From NCBI GenBank assembly GCA_035533815.1, contig DATLTB010000122.1:1-36383 (forward strand): DNA of 36,383 nucleotides, in the 5' to 3' direction. A program made the position numbers and the translations under genes. Numbering within the stretch: position 1 is the stretch's first letter; each line of letters begins with the position of its first letter. The notes below the pieces were generated by a model. It saw only the letters and a list, made by a program, of their open reading frames with translations, searched no databases and was not told the origin of the DNA. This stretch comes from JANWKA01 sp035533815 (GTDB lineage: Bacteria; Bacteroidota; Bacteroidia; Chitinophagales; Chitinophagaceae). Below, piece by piece: positions 17,126-24,676 of the stretch.

Positions 17126-17461
17126 ATGGCAATGAACAGCAATATCACCCTGAATTTCCACCTGGAAATGGCCAGTCAGGATATAGCCATTTCCCTGATG
17201 AGACTGGCCATCGGAAATCTGGAAATTCTGGAAAAATCTGGTATAGAAGTTGAATATTTTGAACTGAGGCTTCAGCCAATGGAACAGGGGAAAAAGAAAG
17301 TATATATCAAGATTGATGGGGACAACAGGACCTTTATTGAAACTGACATATCCTTTCGTTGGGATTCTGCCTTCCTTGCCGCATTTGAAAGGATTCTGGA
17401 ACAGTTTGTCCAAAGTGAAAAAAGGGTGAATCCGGTTCGACATGAACTTAACTATGCCTGA
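17126..17461 (+). CDS. Small protein, possibly HPF/RaiA-like
   Basis: A 111-residue protein with no signal peptide. Predicted secondary structure follows β-α-β-β-β-α: a first strand ITLNFHLEM, a helix DIAISLMRLAIGNLEIL, strands VEYFELRLQ, KKVYIKIDGD and RTFIETDISF, then a helix DSAFLAAFERILEQFV. This order, and the aligned helix ending in a basic tail, resembles short ribosome-hibernation factors (HPF/RaiA), but residue identity is too low for me to be sure. An alcohol dehydrogenase follows 45 bp downstream; in other bacteria HPF/RaiA-like genes and this ADH type can share stress/fermentation clusters. An overlapping minus-strand frame (17123-17530) also exists. The plus frame is preferred for its orderly predicted structure and its operon position. 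Confidence 0.5.
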   Translation: MAMNSNITLNFHLEMASQDIAISLMRLAIGNLEILEKSGIEVEYFELRLQPMEQGKKKVYIKIDGDNRTFIETDISFRWDSAFLAAFERILEQFVQSEKRVNPVRHELNYA

Positions 17462-17506
17462 GGAGATATTTTTTAATTCTGCTGACCGGATAACAGGCCA
17501 ACCTGT

Positions 17507-18517
17507 ATGGGAATAAGCCCAAGCATGCATGCCATGGTGCTTGAAGCAGTGGGGAAACCCCTGATTTATAGGACAGTGCCGGTACCGGATCCTGCTGCGA
17601 ATCAGGTGCTGGTGAAGATACTAGCCTGTGGTGTCTGCAGGACCGACCTGCATATCACCGAAGGAGAACTGACCCGGCCGGAGCTTCCGCTGATCCCGGG
17701 ACATGAAGTTATCGGGATAGTGGTGCGCAGGGGAGAGCAGGCGGTACGGTTGAAAGTAGGCGATCTGGTGGGAATTCCCTGGATGGGGTATACCTGTGGT
17801 ACTTGCAGGTATTGTCTCGGTGAACGGGAAAATCTTTGTGAGAACGCTTTATTCACGGGCTATACCATGAACGGAGGGTATGCCGAATATATGGTTGCCT
17901 TTGAGCCGTTTTGTATTCCATTACCTCCATTATTTCAGGATCTTTCGAAAGCCTCCCTGCTCTGTGCCGGGCTTATCGGATACCGGGCCTACCGCATGAT
18001 CGGTGACGGGGCGGAGAATATCGGATTTTATGGTTTCGGAGCAGCTGCACAAATCCTTATTCAGATTGCCCGTCATCAGCATAAAAATATTTATGCATTT
18101 ACCCGGGACGGAGATTTAGAGGCACAGGATTTTGCCAGGAAACTGGGAGCCAGCTGGGCAGGTGGATCAACTCAGAAAGCTCCCCTTAAACTGGATGCAT
18201 CCATCATTTTTGCTTCCCCAGGCTACCTGGTTCCCAAGGCACTTGAAGATGTGGACAAAGGAGGAGTAGTGATATGCGGAGGCATCCATATGAGCGATAT
18301 TCCCTCCTTTCCCTACGATATCCTTTGGGAAGAAAGGAGTATTCGCTCCATTGCCAATCTCACCAGGAAGGATGCAACAGCGTTCCTTGGAATATCGGCT
18401 GAAGTGAACATCAATACACAAACCCGGTTTTATCCCCTGGAACAGGCTAATTCAGCCCTTGCAGATCTGAAAAATGGAAAATTTCAGGGAGCCGCCGTGC
18501 TGGTCATGGATCAATAG
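17507..18517 (+). CDS. Zinc-dependent alcohol dehydrogenase family protein
   Basis: A 336-residue medium-chain dehydrogenase. Catalytic-zinc ligands are Cys44 (CGVCRTDLH) and His66 (GHEVIG). The structural-zinc cysteines are at about 97, 100, 103 and 111 (CGTCRYCLGERENLC). The NAD(P)-binding motif GFYGFGAAAQ lies near 172-181. The overall pattern fits the short 'zinc-binding alcohol dehydrogenase family 2' (AdhA-like) enzymes of about 330 residues, which interconvert alcohols and aldehydes. The substrate is unknown. The ATG at 17525 (MHAMVLEA) is an equally plausible start. It is probably co-transcribed with the preceding HPF-like gene and converges on the BI-1 gene across a 171-bp gap in which I see no gene. 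Confidence 0.9.
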   Translation: MGISPSMHAMVLEAVGKPLIYRTVPVPDPAANQVLVKILACGVCRTDLHITEGELTRPELPLIPGHEVIGIVVRRGEQAVRLKVGDLVGIPWMGYTCGTCRYCLGERENLCENALFTGYTMNGGYAEYMVAFEPFCIPLPPLFQDLSKASLLCAGLIGYRAYRMIGDGAENIGFYGFGAAAQILIQIARHQHKNIYAFTRDGDLEAQDFARKLGASWAGGSTQKAPLKLDASIIFASPGYLVPKALEDVDKGGVVICGGIHMSDIPSFPYDILWEERSIRSIANLTRKDATAFLGISAEVNINTQTRFYPLEQANSALADLKNGKFQGAAVLVMDQ

Positions 18518-18688
18518 ACAGGCAGGCGAGATTCATCACAAACCATCCAGGATAATCTTGTCCGGAATCGACAGGTTCAGCCCTGCATTTCTATAGTAAT
18601 ACCTGGAAAGGAGCGCTGAAAAACCGGGTACCAGATGAAAAAGGCTGCAATCCGGGAAGCAGGGTAATCATATCAGGCAGATTCCGCC

Positions 18689-19450
18689 TTATTTCCGGCT
18701 GTATAATTTTGTCAGTAACCGGAGGATTTCGATATAGAGCCAGACAATGGTGACCATCAGCCCGAATGCGCAATACCATTCGAAGTATTTCGGGGCACCA
18801 TTTTGAGCGCCCTGATCGATCATGGCAAAATCAATGGCCAGATTCATGGCGGCGATACCGACCACTACCAGGGAAAATATGATACCGATGTTACTGCTTC
18901 CGTATACGAATGGAATCTGGATATGAAAAAACTGAAGGGCGATCGTCAGCAGGTAAAAAAAGGCAATCCCGGCAGTGGCGGCGATGACAATGGTTACGAA
19001 CCGGTTAGTCACCTTGATGATCCCGGTCTTATAGAGGATTAACATGGCGATGACTACGCCGAAAGTCAACAGCACGGCTTGCATGACGATAAAAGGAGCT
19101 TTAAGCCGGAACGCATTGTTCAGGTAAGCGGAAATAGCACCCACAAATAGACCTTCTAAAAGCCCATATGCCGGAGCCAGATAAGGGGACCATTCCTTTT
19201 TAAAAGAGATAACCACAGCAAGGATCAGTCCGCCGGCCAATCCTATCACTAGCAGGGGAGCGATGTTTGCCCCACGTGAATATGCATTCCAGGAATAAAT
19301 GGAAGAAGCCACCAGCATCAGGAACATGAACATGAACTTGTTGATGGTCCCGGTGAAGGTCATGGCTTCCTGGCCGGCAGCCAGGGGGTGATTCTCAAAA
19401 ATGCGCTGACGGAGTGCTGGATTTGTGGATCCGGAATTCAGGAGTGCCAT
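18689..19450 (-). CDS. Bax inhibitor-1/YccA family membrane protein
   Basis: A 253-residue polytopic inner-membrane protein with about seven hydrophobic helices after a soluble N-terminal 30 residues. The motif APAYGLLEGLFVGAISAYLN near residue 88 is the signature of this BI-1 branch. LAIDFAMIDQGA and PKYFEWYCAFGLMVTIVWLYIEILRL near the C-terminus carry the conserved aspartates thought to form the cation-sensing site in BI-1 proteins. Homologues are linked to calcium leak and membrane-protein quality control; the role here is not visible. The gene stands alone. An exact TAnnTTTG lies about 45 nt upstream at 19496-19503, supporting the ATG at 19450. Confidence 0.92.
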   Translation of the reverse strand: MALLNSGSTNPALRQRIFENHPLAAGQEAMTFTGTINKFMFMFLMLVASSIYSWNAYSRGANIAPLLVIGLAGGLILAVVISFKKEWSPYLAPAYGLLEGLFVGAISAYLNNAFRLKAPFIVMQAVLLTFGVVIAMLILYKTGIIKVTNRFVTIVIAATAGIAFFYLLTIALQFFHIQIPFVYGSSNIGIIFSLVVVGIAAMNLAIDFAMIDQGAQNGAPKYFEWYCAFGLMVTIVWLYIEILRLLTKLYSRK

Positions 19451-19495
19451 ATAAAAGTCATTTTATAGGTTAAAACAAGTTAAAAAATAGGCCTC

Positions 19496-19503
19496 AAATA
19501 TAG
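19496..19503 (-). promoter_or_regulatory. Probable -7 promoter element of the BI-1 gene
   Basis: On the minus strand this reads TATATTTG, an exact TAnnTTTG match. It gives a leader of about 40 nt before the ATG at 19450. It is back-to-back with the korA element at 19569-19576, so the two promoters are divergent. A -33 TTTG is not evident. Confidence 0.5.
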
Positions 19504-19568
19504 GAAAATTTCCCCGATTTTTTGCCTCATCCCCCTGCTCAGGATTACTTTTTCCGTTATAATTTTCT

Positions 19569-19576
19569 TAATTTTG
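19569..19576 (+). promoter_or_regulatory. Probable -7 promoter element of korA
   Basis: TAATTTTG is an exact TAnnTTTG match and lies 29 nt before the korA ATG at 19606. A reading frame that starts upstream at 19522 would include this promoter, which supports the shorter korA start. The -33 region is T-rich without a clear TTTG. Confidence 0.55.
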
Positions 19577-19605
19577 CAGGTTATATCAAAATTCAGCAGA
19601 ATTTC

Positions 19606-21459
19606 ATGTCAGCATCAATTGTAAAGCAAATTGAGGATGTGGTGATCAAATTTGCAGGAGATAGCGGCGACGGTATGCAGCTGACCGGAACCCAGTTCAC
19701 TAATAATACCGCGCTATTAGGCATTGATCTGTCCACTTTTCCTGATTTCCCGGCTGAAATCCGTGCTCCCCAGGGCACCCTGCCCGGAGTTAGCGGCTTC
19801 CAGCTCCATTTTTCATCTAACCGCATTTACACTCCCGGTGATACCTGTGATGTGCTTGTAGCCATGAATGCAGCTGCCCTGAAAACCAATTTGAGGAGCC
19901 TGAAAAAAGGGGGCAGGATCATTGTGAATACGGAGGGATTTGATGTAAAAAATCTCCGCCTGGCCAATTATCCGGAAGGTTCCAATCCCCTGGAAGACCA
20001 TTCCCTGGAAGGGTATGAGGTATTCAGGATCGATGTGACCAAACTCACCAGGGAGGCACTGAAGGAACTGGACATGGGCACCAAGGAAAAAGACCGGGCA
20101 AAGAATATGTTCGTATTGGGGTTCCTGTACTGGATGTATAACCGGGAGATGGAGAATACCACGAATTTCCTGAAGGAAAAATTCGGTAAAAACCAGGTAA
20201 TCCTGGAGAGTAATCTCCGGGTGCTCCGTGCCGGGTATAATTATGGGGATACCACAGAGACATTCACCACCCGTTACCGGGTGGAAAAAGCCAGGATGGA
20301 TCCGGGTACCTACCGCAGCATCACGGGTAACCAGGCCCTGGTGTATGGGCTGATTGCAGCCTCCCGGAAATCGGGGTTACCCCTGTTTCTGGGATCCTAT
20401 CCGATCACGCCGGCTTCCGATATCCTCCATGAACTCAGCAAATACAAAAATTTCGGAGTGCGCACCTTCCAGGCGGAAGATGAAATTGCGGGGATCAGCG
20501 CAGCCATTGGGGCGTCCTATGGAGGGCATCTGGGGATAACCACCACCTCAGGACCCGGCCTGGCCCTTAAGGCTGAAGCAATGGGACTTGCTGTCATGCT
20601 GGAGATCCCCCTGCTGATCTGCGATATCCAGCGGGGAGGGCCATCTACCGGATTACCCACGAAAACCGAACAGTCTGACCTCCTGCAGGCATATTATGGA
20701 AGGAACGGGGAATGCCCAATGCCCGTCCTGGCGGCCAGTACCCCAAGCGACTGTTTTAACATGGCCTTTGAAGCTTTGCGTATTGCGGTCACCCATATGA
20801 CTCCGGTGATCCTGCTGAGCGACGGATATATCGCCAATGGGGCTGAACCCTGGCGTTTCCCCCAGTCCGCGGATTTGCCGGAAATCAGGGTCAGCTTTAA
20901 AAAGGAACTTGGACCCGATGAAGCACAGCTGCTTCCTTATCAGCGGGATGATAATCTGGTCCGACCCTGGGCCATACCCGGAACTCCAGGCCTGGAGCAC
21001 CGGATCGGCGGATTGGAAAAGCAGCACATTACCGGCAATGTGAGCTATGATCCGGAAAACCACCAGCTGATGGTGCAGATCCGACAGCAAAAGGTGGACA
21101 AAATAGCGGAAGATATCCCCCTTCAGGACATTGATAACGGGCCAAAAGAAGGCAAGCTGCTCGTACTGGGTTGGGGATCCACCTATGGGGCTATTAAAAG
21201 CGCAGTCATTGATGCGTTGTCAGAAGGATATGCTGTTGCCCATGCCCATCTCAAATATATGCGTCCATTTCCCCGTAATCTGGGAGCATTGCTGCAACGG
21301 TATGAACAGGTACTGATACCTGAGATCAATAACGGACAGTTGATCAAGATCATCCGGGACCAGTTTTTGGTGAATGCCAAGCCCTATAACAAGATTATGG
21401 GAATACCGATTACGAGGGCTGAGCTGATCTCCAAGATCCGGGAAATGCTAAAAGATTAG
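19606..21459 (+). CDS. korA: 2-oxoglutarate:ferredoxin oxidoreductase, fused gamma-alpha subunit
   Basis: A 617-residue subunit of a 2-oxoacid:acceptor oxidoreductase that decarboxylates 2-oxoglutarate (or another 2-oxoacid) to acyl-CoA with ferredoxin. Residues about 1-200 form the gamma domain (FAGDSGDGMQLTGTQF, then FPAEIRAPQGT). The alpha domain begins near 225 with TGNQALVYGLIAASRKSGL. It continues with SYPITPASDIL, AEDEIAGISAAIGASYGG and TTTSGPGLALK, which form the thiamine-pyrophosphate-facing interface. This gamma-alpha fusion is usual in Bacteroidota. The thiamine-binding beta subunit KorB, normally the next gene, is absent here; the next gene is glnS on the opposite strand. The stop TAG overlaps the glnS stop by 4 bp (TTAG). 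Confidence 0.93.
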   Translation: MSASIVKQIEDVVIKFAGDSGDGMQLTGTQFTNNTALLGIDLSTFPDFPAEIRAPQGTLPGVSGFQLHFSSNRIYTPGDTCDVLVAMNAAALKTNLRSLKKGGRIIVNTEGFDVKNLRLANYPEGSNPLEDHSLEGYEVFRIDVTKLTREALKELDMGTKEKDRAKNMFVLGFLYWMYNREMENTTNFLKEKFGKNQVILESNLRVLRAGYNYGDTTETFTTRYRVEKARMDPGTYRSITGNQALVYGLIAASRKSGLPLFLGSYPITPASDILHELSKYKNFGVRTFQAEDEIAGISAAIGASYGGHLGITTTSGPGLALKAEAMGLAVMLEIPLLICDIQRGGPSTGLPTKTEQSDLLQAYYGRNGECPMPVLAASTPSDCFNMAFEALRIAVTHMTPVILLSDGYIANGAEPWRFPQSADLPEIRVSFKKELGPDEAQLLPYQRDDNLVRPWAIPGTPGLEHRIGGLEKQHITGNVSYDPENHQLMVQIRQQKVDKIAEDIPLQDIDNGPKEGKLLVLGWGSTYGAIKSAVIDALSEGYAVAHAHLKYMRPFPRNLGALLQRYEQVLIPEINNGQLIKIIRDQFLVNAKPYNKIMGIPITRAELISKIREMLKD

Positions 21460-23129
21460 GATTTTTTTGCTGCAGATTTTGCCCAGTTATCCTTCAGGGT
21501 GACGGTCCGGTTGAAAATAAGGTTGTCTGTCCCGGAATCCTTATCTACACAGAAATACCCTTTCCTGATGAATTGCAGGCAGTCCCCCGGCCGCGCGAGC
21601 CCAACGGATGGTTCTGTAAAAGCCCTGTATATCACCTGCAGGGATTCCGGATTAAGTTCATTGGTGAAAACCCCTTCCCCGTTGCCTGGTTCTTCTACCC
21701 GGAAAAGTCGGTCATAAAGCCTGACCTCAGCTGTTTTTGCATGAGGAATGCTGACCCAGTGAAGGGTACCTTTGACTGTCAGTCCGCTGGTGTCTTTGCC
21801 ACTCCGGCTTTCCGGGAAGAAAGTGCAGTGGATTTCATGGATTTGCCCATGACCATCCCTGATGAAATTCTGACACTGGATGATATAGGCATTTTTCAGT
21901 CTTACATGGAGTCCTGGACCAAGCCGGAAGAATTTTTTCGGCGGATTTTCCATAAAGTCCTCCCGCTCGATCCAGATTTCGCGGGTAAACGGAATTTCAC
22001 GCAGGCCGGCCAGCGGATCTTCGGGATTATTTTCAGCAGTCAGTAATTCAGTTTGATCTGAAGGGTAGTTGGTAATGACCAGTTTTACGGGATCCAATAC
22101 CACCATCACCCGGTTTGCCTTCTTGTTCAGGTCTTCGCGGATACAGAATTCCAGTAAACTGTAATCTATCAGGGTATCCCGCTTCTGCACCCCGATCTTT
22201 TCACAAAAAGCCCGGATGCTTTCCGGGGTGAAGCCTCTCCTGCGGAGGCCACAGATGGTGGGCATGCGGGGATCATCCCATCCGGTGACAAAGCCCTGGT
22301 TGACCAGTTGAAGCAGCTTCCTTTTGCTCATGAGGGTATAGGTCATGTTCAGCCGGGCAAATTCAAACTGCCTGGAAGGGAAAATGCCCAGCCGGGCTAT
22401 GAACCAATCGTAGAGTGGCCGGTGATCCACAAATTCCAGGGTACAGATGGAATGGGTGATCTGTTCAATGCTGTCACTCTGCCCGTGCGCAAAATCGTAC
22501 ATGGGATAGATGCACCACTTGTTTCCGGTGCGGTGATGGCTGGAATGTTTGATCCGGTAGATGATGGGGTCCCTCAGGTGCATGTTTGGGGAAGACATGT
22601 CGATTTTTGCCCGGAGTACCTTTTCCCCGTCCCGGTATTTCCCGGCTCGCATCTGTTCAAACATCCGGCGGTTTTGAGCCGGTTCCCTGGACCGGAAAGC
22701 ACTTTCCTTGCCGGCTTCGGTATGAGCACCTTTGGCAGCAGCAATCTCATCCGGACTGGAATCATCCACATAGGCCAGCCCCTGATCAATCAGTTGCAAA
22801 GCAAATCCATAAAGTTGTTCAAAATAATCGGAGGCAAAATGTTCTTCCGACCAGGTAAATCCCAGCCACCGGATATCTTCCTTGATGGATTCCACATATT
22901 CGGTTTCTTCGGTTTCCGGATTGGTATCATCGAAGCGGAGATTGGTTCTGCCATGGTATTTCCCCGATATCCCGAAATTCAGGCATATGGATTTCGCATG
23001 GCCGATATGCAGGTACCCATTTGGTTCTGGGGGGAAGCGGGTATGCACCCGGCCACCATAGAGACCACTGGATATATCATCTTCAATGATCTGTTCTATA
23101 AAGTTCAGGGATTTTTCTTCACTTGCCAT
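21456..23129 (-). CDS. glnS: Glutaminyl-tRNA synthetase
   Basis: A 557-residue class-I aminoacyl-tRNA synthetase that charges tRNA-Gln. The HIGH motif appears as PPEPNGYLHIGHAKS (HIGH at residues 41-44) and the KMSKS equivalent as LMSKRKL near residue 270. RFDDTNPETE near 84, the DFAHGQSDSIE block and the C-terminal β-barrel anticodon-binding domain are all present. Length matches E. coli GlnS. It converges on korA with a 4-bp overlap of the two stop codons, and it diverges from the B12-binding gene across 213 bp. No editing domain or fusion is seen. Confidence 0.96.
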   Translation of the reverse strand: MASEEKSLNFIEQIIEDDISSGLYGGRVHTRFPPEPNGYLHIGHAKSICLNFGISGKYHGRTNLRFDDTNPETEETEYVESIKEDIRWLGFTWSEEHFASDYFEQLYGFALQLIDQGLAYVDDSSPDEIAAAKGAHTEAGKESAFRSREPAQNRRMFEQMRAGKYRDGEKVLRAKIDMSSPNMHLRDPIIYRIKHSSHHRTGNKWCIYPMYDFAHGQSDSIEQITHSICTLEFVDHRPLYDWFIARLGIFPSRQFEFARLNMTYTLMSKRKLLQLVNQGFVTGWDDPRMPTICGLRRRGFTPESIRAFCEKIGVQKRDTLIDYSLLEFCIREDLNKKANRVMVVLDPVKLVITNYPSDQTELLTAENNPEDPLAGLREIPFTREIWIEREDFMENPPKKFFRLGPGLHVRLKNAYIIQCQNFIRDGHGQIHEIHCTFFPESRSGKDTSGLTVKGTLHWVSIPHAKTAEVRLYDRLFRVEEPGNGEGVFTNELNPESLQVIYRAFTEPSVGLARPGDCLQFIRKGYFCVDKDSGTDNLIFNRTVTLKDNWAKSAAKKS

Positions 23130-23342
23130 AATGTGCTATCCAGTTATGCGGATTGTAAAAATACGGCATATTGTCCTGAATTACCCAGCCTGCTGGCGTA
23201 TAGCGGAACCTGTTTCAATCTCCGGAGCTGAGTAAGATCATATTCAGGCTGTCCCATCGTATTGCTGCTAAAATAGGTTGATAGACTTTTTGAATTAATT
23301 TCACGAGGTATTTTGACTTATTCCAGTTAAATATTATTCCAT

Positions 23343-23750
23343 ATGGATCGCCCCATACGTGTGCTGATTGCCAAAGTTGGCCTGGATGGGCATGACCGGG
23401 GGGCCAAGATCATTGCATCCGCCTTAAGGGATGCTGGCATGGAAGTCATATACACAGGGCTACGGCAGACACCGGAAATGGTGGTGAACACAGCCCTTCA
23501 GGAAGATGTGGACGCTATTGGTATCAGTATACTTTCCGGCGCACATAATACTGTTTTCCCTAAAATCATCCACCTGATGGCCGAAAAGCAATTAAAGGAT
23601 GTCCTGGTTACCGGGGGCGGTATCATTCCGGAAGCAGATATGCAGGACCTGAACGCAATCGGGGTCGGAAGGCTTTTCCCCCCGGAAACCCCTACCAGGG
23701 AGATCGTGCTTTATATCCGGGAATGGGTGGCCCGAAACAGACCTTATTGA
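23343..23750 (+). CDS. Stand-alone cobalamin (B12)-binding subunit of a methylmalonyl-CoA mutase-type enzyme
   Basis: A 135-residue protein that is a complete B12-binding domain of the mutase type. The DxHxxG motif is in GLDGHDRGAK, with His17 as the lower cobalt ligand. SILSGAH near residue 62 and the GG of VTGGGIIPEAD near 97 line the nucleotide-tail pocket. In several mutases the domain is fused to the catalytic barrel; here it is separate, so it must pair with a large subunit encoded elsewhere. Possible reactions are methylmalonyl-CoA or isobutyryl-CoA type carbon-skeleton rearrangements. It is followed by a decayed enoyl-CoA hydratase gene in the same orientation, suggesting a former acyl-CoA degradation cluster. 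Confidence 0.88.
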   Translation: MDRPIRVLIAKVGLDGHDRGAKIIASALRDAGMEVIYTGLRQTPEMVVNTALQEDVDAIGISILSGAHNTVFPKIIHLMAEKQLKDVLVTGGGIIPEADMQDLNAIGVGRLFPPETPTREIVLYIREWVARNRPY

Positions 23751-23775
23751 TTTTTTCCTGGAAAATATTGTCCCC

Positions 23776-23792
23776 ATACTTATACTAAGTAT
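23776..23792. promoter_or_regulatory. Short inverted repeat upstream of the hydratase remnant
   Basis: ATACTTA and TAAGTAT are perfect 7-bp arms separated by 3 bp, located 26 bp after the B12-subunit stop. The size is operator-like, but no regulator is next to it and the match is short, so it may be chance. Confidence 0.25.
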
Positions 23793-23798
23793 CAGACT

Positions 23799-24562
23799 TT
23801 GCTGACCAATTTAAAGCAAGGCATCCTGACGATAACGGTAAATCGTCCGGATAAAATGAAAGCCCTCAATGCGATAGTCATCGATAAACTATCCCGGGTC
23901 ATCGGTGAACTGTACAAGGACCCGGGTATAAAAGCCGCAATAATTACCGGTGCCGGAGAAACTGCTTTTGTGACAGGTGCAGATATCTCTGAATTCCAAG
24001 GGCTTAATGAAATAGATGGGGCAGCCCTGGCCCGAAGAGGAAAAGGAGAACGTTTTTGACCGGATCACTGGCTGCCCTAAACCAGTCATTGTTGCGGGAA
24101 AAGGGTATGCTTTGGAAGGAGGTAGTGAACTGGCCATGGCCAGTCATCTGCGTATTGCTTCAGATACGGCCTGTCTTGGCCAGCCTGGAGTCAGCCTGGG
24201 GCTGATTCCTGGTTACGGGGGTGCCAGCCGGCTGGTAGCCCTGGTTGGCCGGGGTAAGGCCCTGGAACTGCTGATGACGGGAGGCCATCCGGGCAGAGGA
24301 AGCCCACCGGATCGGACTGGTCAGCCATGTGGTGCCATTTCCGGCCCTGCATGATGTGGCCAATGACTTGCTGAGCAATATCCTTTCCCGGGCACCACAG
24401 GCGGTTTCTTCCGTCATTGCCTGTGTCAATGCGGCATGTAGTAATATCCAGGGATATGACCATGAAATACAGGCATTCGGCAGGTGTTTTGGCACTTCGG
24501 ATGCCCATGAAGAGGTCGCCGCTTTTCTGGCGAAGCGTCCACCCGTATTTTCCGGAACCTGA
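23799..24562 (+). pseudogene. Enoyl-CoA hydratase/isomerase family protein, multiply frameshifted
   Basis: Three consecutive frames together spell one crotonase-family protein of about 255 residues. They are ILTITVNRPDKMKALNA…FVTGADISEF, then GYALEGGSELAMASHLRIAS…LGLIPGYGGASRLV, then GLVSHVVPFPALHDVA to the C-terminus. The first break is at the AAAA run 24041-24044; removing one A restores the frame as RRGKENVFDR. The second is near 24281-24292 and needs +1 or -2 correction. There is no ATG or GTG at the expected start; only a TTG at 23799 is available. The oxyanion-hole GGG motif reads EGG. A functional homologue would hydrate 2-enoyl-CoA in fatty or amino acid breakdown. The combination suggests real decay, though sequencing indels could explain the two shifts. 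Confidence 0.8.
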
Positions 24563-24663
24563 GGCAGGGAAAGGCATTCGGGGGAATTCCGGTGATGGAT
24601 TAATCAGGTGCCCCCAGACAGGGCAATCTGCAATTCCCGGCGATTTTCTTAGGTTTAAAATCT

Positions 24664-24671
24664 TAATTTTG
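24664..24671 (+). promoter_or_regulatory. -7 promoter element abutting the fumC start codon
   Basis: TAATTTTG is an exact TAnnTTTG match and ends only 5 nt before the fumC ATG at 24677. Transcription would begin at or within a base or two of the A of the ATG, giving a leaderless or nearly leaderless mRNA. The -33 region has TTTT rather than TTTG. Confidence 0.55.
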
Positions 24672-24676
24672 CTGAC

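Noticed and set aside
17123..17530. Minus-strand frame of 135 codons opposite the HPF-like gene
   Set aside because: It has no visible domain and runs into the start of the ADH gene on the other strand. The plus frame has an orderly predicted fold and operon context, though this choice is not certain.
22308..23231. Long plus-strand frame (307 codons) opposite glnS
   Set aside because: It lies wholly across the well-supported glnS gene and its upstream region, and its translation shows no family features; it is a shadow frame.
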